60,821 nt of DNA from Microbacterium sp. 70-16 (GTDB lineage: Bacteria > Actinomycetota > Actinomycetes > Actinomycetales > Microbacteriaceae). The stretch covers positions 1-60,821 of the forward strand of contig NZ_MKTQ01000028.1 in the NCBI RefSeq assembly GCF_001898315.1. Reading direction: 5' to 3'. The translations under genes and the position numbers were made by a program. Numbering within the stretch: position 1 is the first letter of the stretch; each line of letters starts with the position of its first letter. Positions 35,427 through 44,339 of this stretch are shown one piece after another. Below the pieces are notes generated by a model. That model did no database searches, was not told the origin of the DNA, and saw only the letters and a list, made by a program, of their open reading frames with translations.

Positions 35427-36103
35427 TCTGCGAAGACTCCGCACTGCTGCGCGAAGGGCTCGTCCGCCTGCTCGAAGACGCCGGACACACCGTCGTCGCG
35501 GCCCTCGTCGACGCCACCGAGCTCGCCGACACGGTCGCCCGGACCGACCCCGAGCTGTGCATCCTCGACGTGCGGCTGCCCCCGACGTTCACCGACGAAG
35601 GCATCCGCGCCGCCCTCGCCCTGCGGGCGACGCATCCGGCCCTTCCCGTCCTCGTGCTCAGCCAGTACGTCGAAGAGCGCTACGCGAGCGATCTCATCAC
35701 GGGTCACTCGGCCGCCCTCGGCTACCTGCTGAAAGACCGGGTCGCCGACATCCGCGACTTCCTCGACGCCGTCGAGCGCATCGGGGCCGGAGCGACCGTA
35801 CTCGACCCCGAGGTCGTCGCCCAGCTGCTGACGCGCCGCGCCCGCGACACCCGCATGGAGCGGCTCACCGACCGTGAGCGCACCGTCCTCGCGCTCATCG
35901 CCGAAGGCAAGAGCAACCAGGCGATCGCGCAGGCCCTCTTCGTCACCGAAGCCAGCGTCGAGAAGCACATCACGTCGCTCTTCCAGAAGCTCGACCTCGA
36001 GCAGGACGAGAGCGGCAACCGCCGCGTGCTCGCCGTGCTCGTCCACCTCGAACACGGCCAGAACCCCGCCGACGGCGCACCCCAGAACGGAGCACACTCG
36101 TGA
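35414..36103 (+). CDS. NarL/LuxR-type response regulator
   Basis: 229 residues. The receiver domain has ICEDSALLREGL and phospho-Asp in CILDVRLPP (near residue 51). The C-terminal LuxR HTH is LTDRERTVLALIAEGKSNQA followed by EASVEKHITSLFQKL. The start is GTG 35414 inside the kinase gene, so the two are coupled. The stop overlaps the GTG of the downstream DUF4097 gene by 4 bp, making that protein a likely partner of the system. Confidence 0.94.
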   Translation: MRILICEDSALLREGLVRLLEDAGHTVVAALVDATELADTVARTDPELCILDVRLPPTFTDEGIRAALALRATHPALPVLVLSQYVEERYASDLITGHSAALGYLLKDRVADIRDFLDAVERIGAGATVLDPEVVAQLLTRRARDTRMERLTDRERTVLALIAEGKSNQAIAQALFVTEASVEKHITSLFQKLDLEQDESGNRRVLAVLVHLEHGQNPADGAPQNGAHS

Positions 36104-36972
36104 GCACCACTTTGACTCCCCCGCCGCTGCCTCCCGCGCCCGGCGAGGGATACCCGTACGCCCCACAGCCCCCGCAGCCACCGGCGGGCCCCCGCTCCTC
36201 GGCCCGCGTCGTCGCGATCCTCGCGATCGCCTTCGGCTCGGTCCTCGTCGTCGGGGCCGTCTTCAGCGGCGTCTTCTCGGCCGTGCGCGCCGCGTCGCAG
36301 CACACCGAGACGTTGACGATGACGGCGGATGCCACGGGCATCCGCGACCTCGACATCGACGTGGCCGCCGCCGAGCTCACGATCGTGTTCGAGGGTGACA
36401 CCGTCAGCCTCGACGTGAAGGGCAACCCCGCCGACTGGCGGCTGGACCGCGACGGCGACAGCCTGAGCGTCCACACCGACCGTGGCTGGTGGGGCGGATG
36501 GCGCCTGTTCGACAACGGCGACATCGCTGTGCTCACATTGCCGGCGACGCTGGAGAACGTCGCACTCGACGCCGATCTGTCCCTCAGCGCCGGTATCGTG
36601 CGTGCGGACGGTCGCTACGGAGCCCTCGACGTGAATCTGAGCGCCGGATCGATCGAGGTCGGCGGCAGCGCCGACACGTTGCAGGCCGACGTCTCAGCGG
36701 GCCGGTTCGTGTTCGATCTCGATGGCGTCACGGATGCCGACCTGCGGCTCAGCGCCGGCGCGATCACCGGCGAGATCGCCGGCGCCGCACCCGACGATGT
36801 GACGATCGACGTCAGCGCGGGCCGGGTGGAACTGACCCTGCCGGACGAGCCGTACGTCGTCACGAGCAACGTCTCGGCGGGCGAGTTCGAGAACCTGCTG
36901 CGCGGGGACTCCACCTCGGATCACCGGGTGGATGTCTCGGTGTCGGCGGGGTTCGCGAGAGTGGGTTCCTGA
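36100..36972 (+). CDS. DUF4097 family membrane-anchored beta-repeat protein
   Basis: 290 residues. A proline-rich N-terminus (PPPLPPAPGEGYPYAPQPP) is followed by one membrane helix (~38-62) and then a C-terminal right-handed beta-repeat region. Units such as LSAGIVRADG, LSAGSIEVGG, VSAGRFVFDL, LSAGAITGEI and VSAGRVELTL recur about every 20-25 residues. That domain should lie outside the cell. DUF4097 proteins often accompany LiaRS-like or other envelope-stress systems, which fits the overlap with the response regulator gene. Confidence 0.85.
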   Translation: MSTTLTPPPLPPAPGEGYPYAPQPPQPPAGPRSSARVVAILAIAFGSVLVVGAVFSGVFSAVRAASQHTETLTMTADATGIRDLDIDVAAAELTIVFEGDTVSLDVKGNPADWRLDRDGDSLSVHTDRGWWGGWRLFDNGDIAVLTLPATLENVALDADLSLSAGIVRADGRYGALDVNLSAGSIEVGGSADTLQADVSAGRFVFDLDGVTDADLRLSAGAITGEIAGAAPDDVTIDVSAGRVELTLPDEPYVVTSNVSAGEFENLLRGDSTSDHRVDVSVSAGFARVGS

Positions 36973-37032
36973 TCGATTCCTATGCGGCGGTTATGGACTC
37001 CGCGAAACACCCGGATCCCGTTACCGCTTCGT

Positions 37033-37164
37033 TATACAGTCGTCTCAACGCGAAAGCCTGACTCCCCCGGTCAGGAACCGCGCAGCAGATCTCCTCATCT
37101 GCGATTTCTCTGGTGCAACGGGATGACAGGGCCGGTCGGCGATACGCCGACCGGCCCTTCTGTC
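37033..37164 (+). ncRNA. Putative 6C-type small RNA with C-rich hairpin loops
   Basis: A promoter-like TATACA (37033-37038) precedes two consecutive hairpins. CCTGAC (37057-37062) and GTCAGG (37070-37075) close the loop TCCCCCG; GCAGAT (37085-37090) and ATCTGC (37097-37102) close the loop CTCCTC. A strong terminator hairpin follows at 37129. This order (two stems with C-rich loops, then terminator) is that of the actinobacterial 6C RNA, whose loops pair with G-rich ribosome-binding sites. No ORF of note overlaps. Start ~37044 and end ~37164 are estimates. Confidence 0.6.
37129..37164 (+). terminator. Rho-independent terminator
   Basis: GGGCCGGTCGGCG (37129-37141) and CGCCGACCGGCCC (37145-37157) form a perfect 13-bp stem with an ATA loop, followed by TTCTGT. 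It ends the small RNA and insulates pgi from the two-component operon. Confidence 0.85.
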
Positions 37165-37234
37165 ACACTCCACCTGGTCGTTTTGCGAGGCTGTGGACAT
37201 GTCGCCGAAACCGCTCGCGCGCTAGCGTGGGTGC

Positions 37235-38911
37235 GTGACCACCCCGATCGATGCCACCACCACTCCCGCCTGGGGCGAACTGACCGCCCTGAAGTCTGCG
37301 CTGGTCCCCGACCTGCGCGCCTGGTTCCGCGACGACCCCGAGCGTGTGCAGCGGTTCAGCTTCGAGCTGGCCGACCTGCACGTCGACCTGTCGAAGAACC
37401 TCATCGACGACGAGATCGTCGCAGCTCTCGTGCGCCTGGCCGAGCAGACGGGCGTCGCCGAGCACTATGCCGCGATGCTGCGCGGTGACCACATCAACAC
37501 GACGGAAGACCGCGCCGTCCTACACACCGCGCTGCGCCGCCCCGCGGGCGCGAGCCCCGCGCTCGTCGTCGACGGGCAGGACGTCGACGCCGACGTGCAG
37601 GGCGTGCTCGACGCGATGGGCGCTTTCGCCGATCGCGTGCGCAGCGGCGACTGGCGCGGCGTGACCGGCGAGAAGGTCACCCACATCGTCAACATCGGCA
37701 TCGGCGGATCCGACCTCGGCCCCGCGATGATCTCGGCGGCGCTCGAGCCCTTCGGCGGCGACATCGAGGCGCGCTTCGTCTCGAACATCGACCCGTTCGA
37801 CCTCGCGCACAAGACCAAAGACCTCGACCCCGCCACGACGCTGTTCATCGTGGCATCCAAGACGTTCACGACCCTCGAGACCCTCACCAACGCACGCCTC
37901 GCGCGCGACTGGCTGTGGGCGGGTCTGCAGGCATCCGGCGCGATCGACTCTTCCGAAGCGCAGAAGACGGATGCCGTGGCGCACCACTTCGTCGCCGTGT
38001 CGACTGCCCTCGACAAGGTCGCCGCCTTCGGCATCGACCCCACCAACGCGTTCGGGTTCTGGGACTGGGTCGGCGGCCGCTACTCGGTCGACTCGGCGAT
38101 CGGCCTGTCGCTCGCGATCGAGTTCGGCCCGGAGGCCTTCCGCGACCTGCTCGCCGGTTTCCACGCGGTCGACGAGCACGTGGCATCCACACCGCTCGCG
38201 CAGAACGTGCCGGTGCTCATGGGTCTGCTCAACGTCTGGTACTCGAACTTCCTCGGCGCGCAGTCGCACGCCGTGCTGCCGTACGCGCAGCAGCTGTCGC
38301 GCTTCGCGGCCTACCTGCAGCAGCTCACGATGGAGTCCAACGGCAAGTCGGTGCGCTGGGACGGGTCGCCCGTCACGACCGAGACCGGCGAGGTCTTCTG
38401 GGGTGAGCCCGGCACCAACGGACAGCACGCCTTCTACCAGCTGATCCACCAGGGCACGCGGCTGATCCCGGCCGACTTCATCGCGTTCGTGAACCCGGCC
38501 TACCCGCTGGCAGAAGACGGTCGCGATGTGCACGGGCTGTTCCTGGCGAACTTCCTCGCGCAGACCAAGGCGCTCGCGTTCGGCAAGACGGCCGAAGAGG
38601 TCGAGGCCGAAGGCACGACCGGCGCGCTCGTCGCGGCGCGGACCTTCCCCGGAAACCGCCCCACGACGTCGATCTTCGCTCCGGCGCTGACCCCGAAGGT
38701 GCTCGGCGAGCTCATCGCGCTGTACGAGCACCTCACGTTCACGCAGGGCGTGATCTGGGGCATCAACTCGTTCGACCAGTGGGGTGTCGAGCTCGGCAAG
38801 CAGCTCGCGCTGCAGATCGCACCCGCGGTCGAGGGCGACGCCGCCGCCTACGACGCGCAGGACGCCTCGACCCGCGCGCTGCTGGACTACTACCGCGCCC
38901 ACCGCGCGTAG
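37235..38911 (+). CDS. pgi: Glucose-6-phosphate isomerase
   Basis: 558 residues. It interconverts glucose-6-phosphate and fructose-6-phosphate. Family motifs are [45 protein letters not shown] and the catalytic Glu segment [12 protein letters not shown], with a Lys/His region near the C-terminus ([12 protein letters not shown]). Length is normal for the long bacterial form. The start is GTG 37235 with TAGCGT 6 nt upstream, so it is probably leaderless. Its stop codon lies in the first copy of a tandem 38-bp repeat. Confidence 0.97.
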   Translation: MTTPIDATTTPAWGELTALKSALVPDLRAWFRDDPERVQRFSFELADLHVDLSKNLIDDEIVAALVRLAEQTGVAEHYAAMLRGDHINTTEDRAVLHTALRRPAGASPALVVDGQDVDADVQGVLDAMGAFADRVRSGDWRGVTGEKVTHIVNIGIGGSDLGPAMISAALEPFGGDIEARFVSNIDPFDLAHKTKDLDPATTLFIVASKTFTTLETLTNARLARDWLWAGLQASGAIDSSEAQKTDAVAHHFVAVSTALDKVAAFGIDPTNAFGFWDWVGGRYSVDSAIGLSLAIEFGPEAFRDLLAGFHAVDEHVASTPLAQNVPVLMGLLNVWYSNFLGAQSHAVLPYAQQLSRFAAYLQQLTMESNGKSVRWDGSPVTTETGEVFWGEPGTNGQHAFYQLIHQGTRLIPADFIAFVNPAYPLAEDGRDVHGLFLANFLAQTKALAFGKTAEEVEAEGTTGALVAARTFPGNRPTTSIFAPALTPKVLGELIALYEHLTFTQGVIWGINSFDQWGVELGKQLALQIAPAVEGDAAAYDAQDASTRALLDYYRAHRA

Positions 38912-38976
38912 GGCCGCGGGCCGCGCCGCGGCATCCGCACCGCGCGTAGGTCCGCGGCTCGCGCCGCGGCATCCGC
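38901..38976 (+). repeat. Tandem 38-bp repeat with GC hairpins at the end of pgi
   Basis: Two adjacent units, 38901-38938 and 38939-38976, share ACCGCGCGTAGG at the start and CGCGCCGCGGCATCCGC at the end. The first contains the pgi stop. In the second unit CCGCGGC and GCCGCGG form a 7-bp stem with a TCGC loop. It may act as a termination or mRNA-end element and looks like a local duplication. Confidence 0.6.
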
Positions 38977-39026
38977 CCTCGACCGGCGTGGTTTCTCGAT
39001 GATCGCCGACGGCCCTGCCGTTCGCG

Positions 39027-39575
39027 TCAGCCGGCGCTGCGGGTGTGCAGCCGCTCGCCGTCGGGGTTGAAGATGCTGACGATCTCGGCGGGCCCCGGCC
39101 CCGTCGCGCTGATCGAGTGCGGCGTGCGCGTGTCGAACTCGGCTGCCTCGCCGGTCTCGAGCACGAGCTCGCTCTCACCGAGCACGAGCCGCACGCGCCC
39201 GCTCAGCACGTAGAACCACTCGAAGCCGTCGTGCACGCGCGGTGCCGGCGCCTCGTCGACAGCCGGATAGGTCACCTTGTAGGTCTGCACGGGCGAGTCC
39301 TCGCGCGTCAGCGGCGCGACGACGTGGCCGTGCCGCCGCGTCGGGGCGCGGCGGACGCGCGGATCCGCGGGCGGGGCGACGAGGTCGTCGATGCGGATGC
39401 CGAGCATCCGCGTCAGCGGGACGAGCAGCTCCAGGCTCGCCTGGCGCTTGCCGGCCTCGAGCCGCGACAGCGTGCTCGCCGAGATGCCGGCGCGGCTCGC
39501 GAGATCGTCGAGCGTCCATCCCTTCGCCTGCCGCGCGGCACGCAGCCGCGGCCCCACACGCTGCGTGTCCGTCAT
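39027..39575 (-). CDS. XRE-family regulator with C-terminal cupin domain
   Basis: 182 residues. Residues ~9-63 are an XRE HTH (GWTLDDLASRAGISASTLSR), and residues ~100-175 are a cupin barrel (HDGFEWFYVLSGRVRLVLGE, then TPHSISATG) that may bind a small ligand. The chosen start is ATG 39575, not an upstream one at 39611, because CAACAT lies 6 nt before it and the protein then begins directly before the HTH. It is divergent from the reductase-methyltransferase gene and probably regulates it. Confidence 0.88.
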   Translation of the reverse strand: MTDTQRVGPRLRAARQAKGWTLDDLASRAGISASTLSRLEAGKRQASLELLVPLTRMLGIRIDDLVAPPADPRVRRAPTRRHGHVVAPLTREDSPVQTYKVTYPAVDEAPAPRVHDGFEWFYVLSGRVRLVLGESELVLETGEAAEFDTRTPHSISATGPGPAEIVSIFNPDGERLHTRSAG

Positions 39576-39584
39576 GGCGACATG

Positions 39585-39611
39585 TTGCCATTTCCGCAAG
39601 TACGTTTGCAA
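39585..39611. promoter_or_regulatory. Candidate operator between XRE-cupin and reductase genes
   Basis: The 66-bp divergent promoter region holds three half-sites: TTGC (39585-39588), GCAA (39596-39599) and TTGCAA (39606-39611). The first two form an inverted repeat with a 7-bp spacer. This spacing suits a dimeric HTH repressor such as the adjacent XRE protein; the assignment is inference. Confidence 0.4.
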
Positions 39612-39641
39612 TACGACGACCGGTCAGGCGATGCTGTCGGC

Positions 39642-41189
39642 ATGACTGACCGCACATGGGACGCCGTCGTGATCGGCGGAGCAGTCGCGGGCCTGAGCGC
39701 CGCGCAGATGCTGGGGCGCGCGCGGCGCCGCACGCTCGTGATCGACGCGGGCGCGCCCCGCAACAGGTTCGCCGCGCACATGCACGGCGTCCTCGGCCAC
39801 GAGGGCGTCGATCCTGCCGAGCTCCTCGCGCGCGGCCGCACCGAGGCATCCGCGTACGGTGTCGCGATCGAGAGCGGGACGGTGACCGTCATCGACGACC
39901 TGGGCGATCACCTGCGCCTCACCCGGGCCGACGGCACGATCGACCTCGCGCGCGCAGTGGTGCTGGCCGCCGGCGTCGCCGACGAGCTCCCCGATGTCCC
40001 GGGCCTCGCGGATCGCTGGGGCCGCGACGTGCTGCACTGCCCGTACTGTCACGGCTTCGAGGTCGCCGGGCGACGCCTCGGCGTGCTGGCGACATCCCCC
40101 GCGAGCATCCACCAGATCGAGATCGTCCGGCAGTGGAGCGACGACTTGACGGCCTTCACGTCGGCCGCCGAGCCGCTGCCCGACGAGGTCCGCGCGCGAC
40201 TGACTGCGCGGGGCATCCGCATCGTCGCCACCCCCATCGCCTCCGTCGACGTCGCGGACGACGCGCTCGTCGCGGTCGTCACAGCGGACGGCGGCCGGCA
40301 CGCGGTCGACGCACTGTTCACCGCACCGACGCCGCGCATCGCCCTGGACTTCGCCGGCGGACTCGACCTCGCCCGCACGGATGGACCCGGGTCACCTCTC
40401 GCGGTCGACGCGACCGGCGCGACGAGTCACCCGCGCGTATGGGCGGCCGGCAACCTGGTGGCGCCTTACGGAAACGTTCCGCTGTCGATGGGATCGGGGT
40501 CGATGGCCGGCGCCGGCGCGAGCGCGGGGCTGGTCGCCGAGGATGCCGCGCACGCGGTCGCCCAACGCCGCGCCGCCCGCAACGCGCACTGGGAGGAGCG
40601 GTACGCCGACAGCGACCGCGTCTGGTCGGGCCAGGTCAACGCCACGACCGCCGCCGTCGTCGAGACGCTTCCCCCGGGTACGGCGCTCGAGATCGGCTGT
40701 GGAGAGGGGGCGGACGCCGTGTGGCTCGCCGAACACGGCTGGACCGTCACCGCGGTGGATGTGTCCGCCTCGGCGATCGCCCGGGCCGCCGGCGCAGCCG
40801 CCGAGCGCGGTCTCGAGATCGACTTCCGCACCGCCGACGCCGTCGGGGATCTGCCGGCGGGCGCGTTCGACCTCGTGGTCTCGAGCTTCCTGCACTCGTG
40901 GGAGTCGGACTTCCCCCGCATCGCGATCCTGCGAGATGCCCTCGCGCGGGTCGCGCCCGGCGGACGCCTCCTCGCTGTCTCGCATGCCGCGCCCCCGCCG
41001 TGGGCGCGGGAGCTGCCCGCGCACCTGCCGCCGATGCGGACGCCCGCCGAGGAGCTCGCGTTGCTCGACCTCGACCCCGAGGAATGGTCCGTCGAGCGGG
41101 CCGAGCTGCGACGACGCGAGGCGCGCGACCTCGACGGCAATCCCGCGCACCTCGACGACGGCGTCCTGCTGCTGCGCCGGTTGGGCTGA
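39642..41189 (+). CDS. Thioredoxin-reductase-like protein fused to a class I SAM methyltransferase
   Basis: 515 residues in one uninterrupted frame. Residues 1-~305 are a pyridine nucleotide-disulphide oxidoreductase: FAD motif VIGGAVAGLSAAQMLGRA, redox pair CPYCHG (Cys133, Cys136) and C-terminal FAD contact RVWAAGNLV. Residues ~330-515 are a methyltransferase with motif I ALEIGCGEGADAVWLAEHGW near residue 350 and acidic loop AVDVSASAIARA. Similar fusions occur in other actinobacteria; substrate unknown. Start ATG 39642. Confidence 0.88.
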   Translation: MTDRTWDAVVIGGAVAGLSAAQMLGRARRRTLVIDAGAPRNRFAAHMHGVLGHEGVDPAELLARGRTEASAYGVAIESGTVTVIDDLGDHLRLTRADGTIDLARAVVLAAGVADELPDVPGLADRWGRDVLHCPYCHGFEVAGRRLGVLATSPASIHQIEIVRQWSDDLTAFTSAAEPLPDEVRARLTARGIRIVATPIASVDVADDALVAVVTADGGRHAVDALFTAPTPRIALDFAGGLDLARTDGPGSPLAVDATGATSHPRVWAAGNLVAPYGNVPLSMGSGSMAGAGASAGLVAEDAAHAVAQRRAARNAHWEERYADSDRVWSGQVNATTAAVVETLPPGTALEIGCGEGADAVWLAEHGWTVTAVDVSASAIARAAGAAAERGLEIDFRTADAVGDLPAGAFDLVVSSFLHSWESDFPRIAILRDALARVAPGGRLLAVSHAAPPPWARELPAHLPPMRTPAEELALLDLDPEEWSVERAELRRREARDLDGNPAHLDDGVLLLRRLG

Positions 41190-41242
41190 CCCCGGCCGCT
41201 GCCACCGTTTTCCCGACGGATGCCGCGGCGTAGGGTGACCGC

Positions 41243-41560
41243 ATGGACGGCTTCGCAGCGGTCGACTTCGAGTTCGCGCGGCAGGTGCTGCAGCGGGGCA
41301 TCGCCGCTCTGTTCCTCGTCGCGTTCGTCTCGAGCCTGAACCAGTTCCGGCCCCTTCTCGGCGAGCGCGGACTGCTGCCGGCGCCGGAGCCGCTCGCGTG
41401 GGCGGCCGCGAACCCGTCGCGCGCGAAGCTGCTGCGCCCGACGCTGTTCCGCCGGATCCGCTACACCGACCGGCGGCTCGTCGCGCTGTGCGTCGCCGGG
41501 ATCGTCGTCGCGGCGCTGCTCGTCGCCGGCATCCCTCAGCTCGGCCCGCTGTACAACTGA
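41243..41560 (+). CDS. N-terminal fragment of a lipase-maturation-factor (LMF1-like) protein
   Basis: 105 residues, MDGFAAVDFEFARQVLQRGI to GIPQLGPLYN. It matches the first ~103 residues of the gene at 49993 (about 88% identical over the first 108 nt) and then stops where that gene continues for nearly 400 residues. Two hydrophobic segments remain. It shares the TAGGGT -10 placed 6 nt before ATG, so the promoter was duplicated too. Probably a truncated, non-functional remnant, although the short frame is open and could be made. Confidence 0.75.
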   Translation: MDGFAAVDFEFARQVLQRGIAALFLVAFVSSLNQFRPLLGERGLLPAPEPLAWAAANPSRAKLLRPTLFRRIRYTDRRLVALCVAGIVVAALLVAGIPQLGPLYN

Positions 41561-41592
41561 GCGTCGCGCCGCCGATCCCGAACGCACGACGC

Positions 41593-41632
41593 CGACCGGC
41601 CGGGCCGCTCCACGGACCCGGCCGGTCGTTCG
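41593..41632. terminator. Rho-independent terminator, probably bidirectional
   Basis: CGACCGGCCGGG (41593-41604) and CCCGGCCGGTCG (41617-41628) form a 12-bp perfect stem, followed by TT. It lies between the LMF fragment and the converging end of the GH13 operon. Confidence 0.7.
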
Positions 41633-41709
41633 CAGCACGAGAGGGCGCCGCACGCGCGCGGGATGCCGGACGCGCGAGCACCGACGCGGCAGGGCGCCCG
41701 CGCCGCCGC

Positions 41710-43425
41710 TCAGCGCGCGAGGACGCGTGCCTCCCAGGGGCGCAGCACGGCGGCATCCGACGCGGCGCCGAGGTTGTCGAGCACCTGCTCGGCATCCGCC
41801 CACTCCTCCGGCAGCTCGATCGTCGACGGCGTGCCGGACAGGTTCGCGAGCACGAGCAGCCGATCGCCCTCGTGCTCGCGCTCGTAGGCGAACACCCCCA
41901 CGCCCCCCAGCTCCAGCCGTCGGAACGACCCGAGCGCGACGACGGGGCGCGCATGGCGCAGCGCGATCAGACGCCGATAGTACGCGAAGACCGAATCGGG
42001 GTCGTCGTACTGCGCGGCGGCGTTGAGCCACGCGTGGTTCGGATTGACCGCGATCCACGGCGTCCCCGTGGTGAAGCCGGCCTCCGCCGAGGCGTCCCAC
42101 TGCACGGGCGTGCGCGCGTTGTCGCGACCGCTGTGCCGGATGCCGTCGAGTACCTCGGCCGCGACCTGGCCGAGCTCGGTGGCCTTGGCGTAGTGGTTGA
42201 TCGACTCGACGTCACGCAGGTCGTCGATGCCGGCGAACGGCATGTTGGTCATGCCGATCTCCTCGCCCTGGTAGATGTACGGGGTGCCGCGCAGCAGGTG
42301 CAGCATCGTGGCCAGCGCCGTCGCCGACGCGCGCCAATGCGCGGCGTCGTCGCCGAACCGCGAGACGGCACGGGGCTGGTCGTGGTTGGACAGGTACAGA
42401 CTGTTCCAGCCCTTGGCGCCCAGCGCATCCTGCCACCGGGTCAGCGACTCCGCGAGACGGCCGGGGGCGATCGGGACGGGATGGAACTTGTCCGCGCCAT
42501 GGTCGAGGCCGACGTGCTCGAACTGGAACACCATGTCGAGCTCGTCGCGGGCCGGGTCGGTCAGCAGCAGCGCCTCGTCGGTGGTGACCCCGGGCATCTC
42601 GCCCACCGTGATGAGATCGCCGCGACCCTCGAACACCTCGCGGTGCATCTCCTGCAGGAACTCGTGCAGCCGCGGCCCATGGGCGTAGTGTGCGAAGCCG
42701 TCGCCGAGTCCGGTGACCGGGTCGGCGACGCCGTCGGGCAGCGCGACGTCCTTCGAGATCAGATTGATGACGTCCATCCGGAAGCCGTCGACGCCGAGCT
42801 CCAGCCACCACCGCATCATGGCGTAGACGGCCTGCCGGACCTCGGGGTTCTCCCAGTTGAGGTCGGGCTGCTTGCGGTCGAACAGGTGCAGGTAGTACTC
42901 GCCGGTCCGTTCGTCCAGCTGCCAGGTCGATCCGGAGAAGAACGACTCCCAGTTGGTCGGCTCCGCTCCCTTCTCGCCGGCTGCGAAGCCGTCGCGTGCG
43001 GGGCGCCACCAGTACCAGTCGCGCCGGGGGCTGTCCGTCGACGAGCGCGACTCGACGAACCAGGGGTGCTCATCCGAGGTGTGGTTGACGACGAGATCCA
43101 TGACGAGCTTCATGCCGCGGGCGTGGACGTCGGCCAGCAGCTCGCGGAACTCGTCCATCGTGCCGAACAGCGGGTCGATGTCCTGGTAATCGCTGATGTC
43201 GTAGCCGTTGTCGGCCTGCGGCGACCGGTAGATCGGCGAGAGCCAGATCACATCCACCCCGAGCCGCTGGAGGTGGTCGAGCCGGGACCGGATGCCTCGC
43301 AGGTCGCCGATCCCGTCGCCGTTCCCGTCGACGAAGCTGCGCGGGTAGATCTGGTAGACGACGGCCGAGCGCCACCACTCCGGTGCGGTCTGAACGGATG
43401 AGCCGAGGGGCTGGGAGAGGGTCAC
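41710..43425 (-). CDS. GH13 alpha-glucosidase (oligo-1,6-glucosidase type)
   Basis: 571 residues. A retaining alpha-glucosidase with start motif VVYQIYPRSFVDGNGDGIGD, nucleophile Asp in GFRMDVIN (near 214), acid/base Glu in GEMPG (near 276) and stabilising Asp in SNHDQPR (near 346). Val after the nucleophile and the GEMPG form are associated with alpha-1,6 specificity, so isomalto-oligosaccharides are likely substrates. No signal peptide, hence cytosolic action on imported sugars. The GTG overlaps the preceding permease stop by 4 bp. Confidence 0.92.
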   Translation of the reverse strand: MTLSQPLGSSVQTAPEWWRSAVVYQIYPRSFVDGNGDGIGDLRGIRSRLDHLQRLGVDVIWLSPIYRSPQADNGYDISDYQDIDPLFGTMDEFRELLADVHARGMKLVMDLVVNHTSDEHPWFVESRSSTDSPRRDWYWWRPARDGFAAGEKGAEPTNWESFFSGSTWQLDERTGEYYLHLFDRKQPDLNWENPEVRQAVYAMMRWWLELGVDGFRMDVINLISKDVALPDGVADPVTGLGDGFAHYAHGPRLHEFLQEMHREVFEGRGDLITVGEMPGVTTDEALLLTDPARDELDMVFQFEHVGLDHGADKFHPVPIAPGRLAESLTRWQDALGAKGWNSLYLSNHDQPRAVSRFGDDAAHWRASATALATMLHLLRGTPYIYQGEEIGMTNMPFAGIDDLRDVESINHYAKATELGQVAAEVLDGIRHSGRDNARTPVQWDASAEAGFTTGTPWIAVNPNHAWLNAAAQYDDPDSVFAYYRRLIALRHARPVVALGSFRRLELGGVGVFAYEREHEGDRLLVLANLSGTPSTIELPEEWADAEQVLDNLGAASDAAVLRPWEARVLAR

Positions 43426-44339
43426 TTGATCGCTCCGAGGTTGACTCCGCGCATGAGGGTGCGCTGGAAGATGAGGAAGAACACGAGGGCGGGCAGGATG
43501 CCGGCCAGGGATGCCGCCGCGAGGGCGGTCGGGTCGCTGGTGTACTGCCCGCTCAGGGCACCGAGCGCGACCGAGACCGTCTGGTTCGCGGAGCTGGGCA
43601 GCAACACCAGGGGCAGGAAGAAGTCGTTCCAGGTCCAGATGAAGAAGAACGTCACGAGCACCCCGAGTGTCGGCCGGGTGAGAGGGAAGACGATGTGCCA
43701 CAGCACCTGACGTCGGCTGGCGCCGTCGATCCGCGCGGCCTCGAGCACCTCGGTGGGGAACGACCCCAGCACCGAGGCGAGCATGTAGGTGCCGAACGCG
43801 CTCTGCAGCACCGACAGGATGATGATCACTCCGAGCTTCGTGTCGTAGAGCCCGAGGTTGCGCGTCAGGATGTACAGCGGGTAGACCAGCGCCTCCTGCG
43901 GGATGGTGAACGCCAGCATGAAGACGGCCAGCACCCAGACCCGCCCCTTGATCTTGCCGATGCCGATCGCGAACGCGCTGAGCAGGCTGATCGCGGCGGC
44001 GATGAGGGCCACGCTGCCGCTGATGATGACCGAGTTGACCAGCTTCTGGTTGAAGTCGATCCCCGTCCAGAACTTGATCAGGGCGCTGAAGTCCAGCGAG
44101 GTGGGCACGCTGATGGGCCCGTTCGCGATGTACTCCGGGGCCGGCTTGAAGGCGTTGATCAGCGCGAGCCAGAACGGGAAGATCATCAGGATCGCGATGG
44201 CGGCGACCACGATCAGCACGACCCAGCCGCTGACGCCGCGGCGACGGTGGCGGGTCCTGTCGACGCGGGCGCGGGCCTTGCGGGCGGCCTTCGGGTCGAT
44301 CAGTTCGGGTGCGGCCCCGGTGGGCGCGGTGACGGTCAT
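43422..44339 (-). CDS. Carbohydrate ABC transporter permease (MalG type)
   Basis: 305 residues with six membrane helices. The inner-membrane coupling motif reads EAARIDGASRRQVLWHIVFPLTRP (EAA-x3-G). Start ATG 44339 (MTVTAPTGAAPELID), overlapping the previous gene as ATGA; an upstream extension of the frame is noise. With the MalF-type partner it forms the channel of the alpha-glucoside importer. The ATPase is not encoded here, so a shared MsiK-like ATPase elsewhere is likely. Confidence 0.92.
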   Translation of the reverse strand: MTVTAPTGAAPELIDPKAARKARARVDRTRHRRRGVSGWVVLIVVAAIAILMIFPFWLALINAFKPAPEYIANGPISVPTSLDFSALIKFWTGIDFNQKLVNSVIISGSVALIAAAISLLSAFAIGIGKIKGRVWVLAVFMLAFTIPQEALVYPLYILTRNLGLYDTKLGVIIILSVLQSAFGTYMLASVLGSFPTEVLEAARIDGASRRQVLWHIVFPLTRPTLGVLVTFFFIWTWNDFFLPLVLLPSSANQTVSVALGALSGQYTSDPTALAAASLAGILPALVFFLIFQRTLMRGVNLGAIK

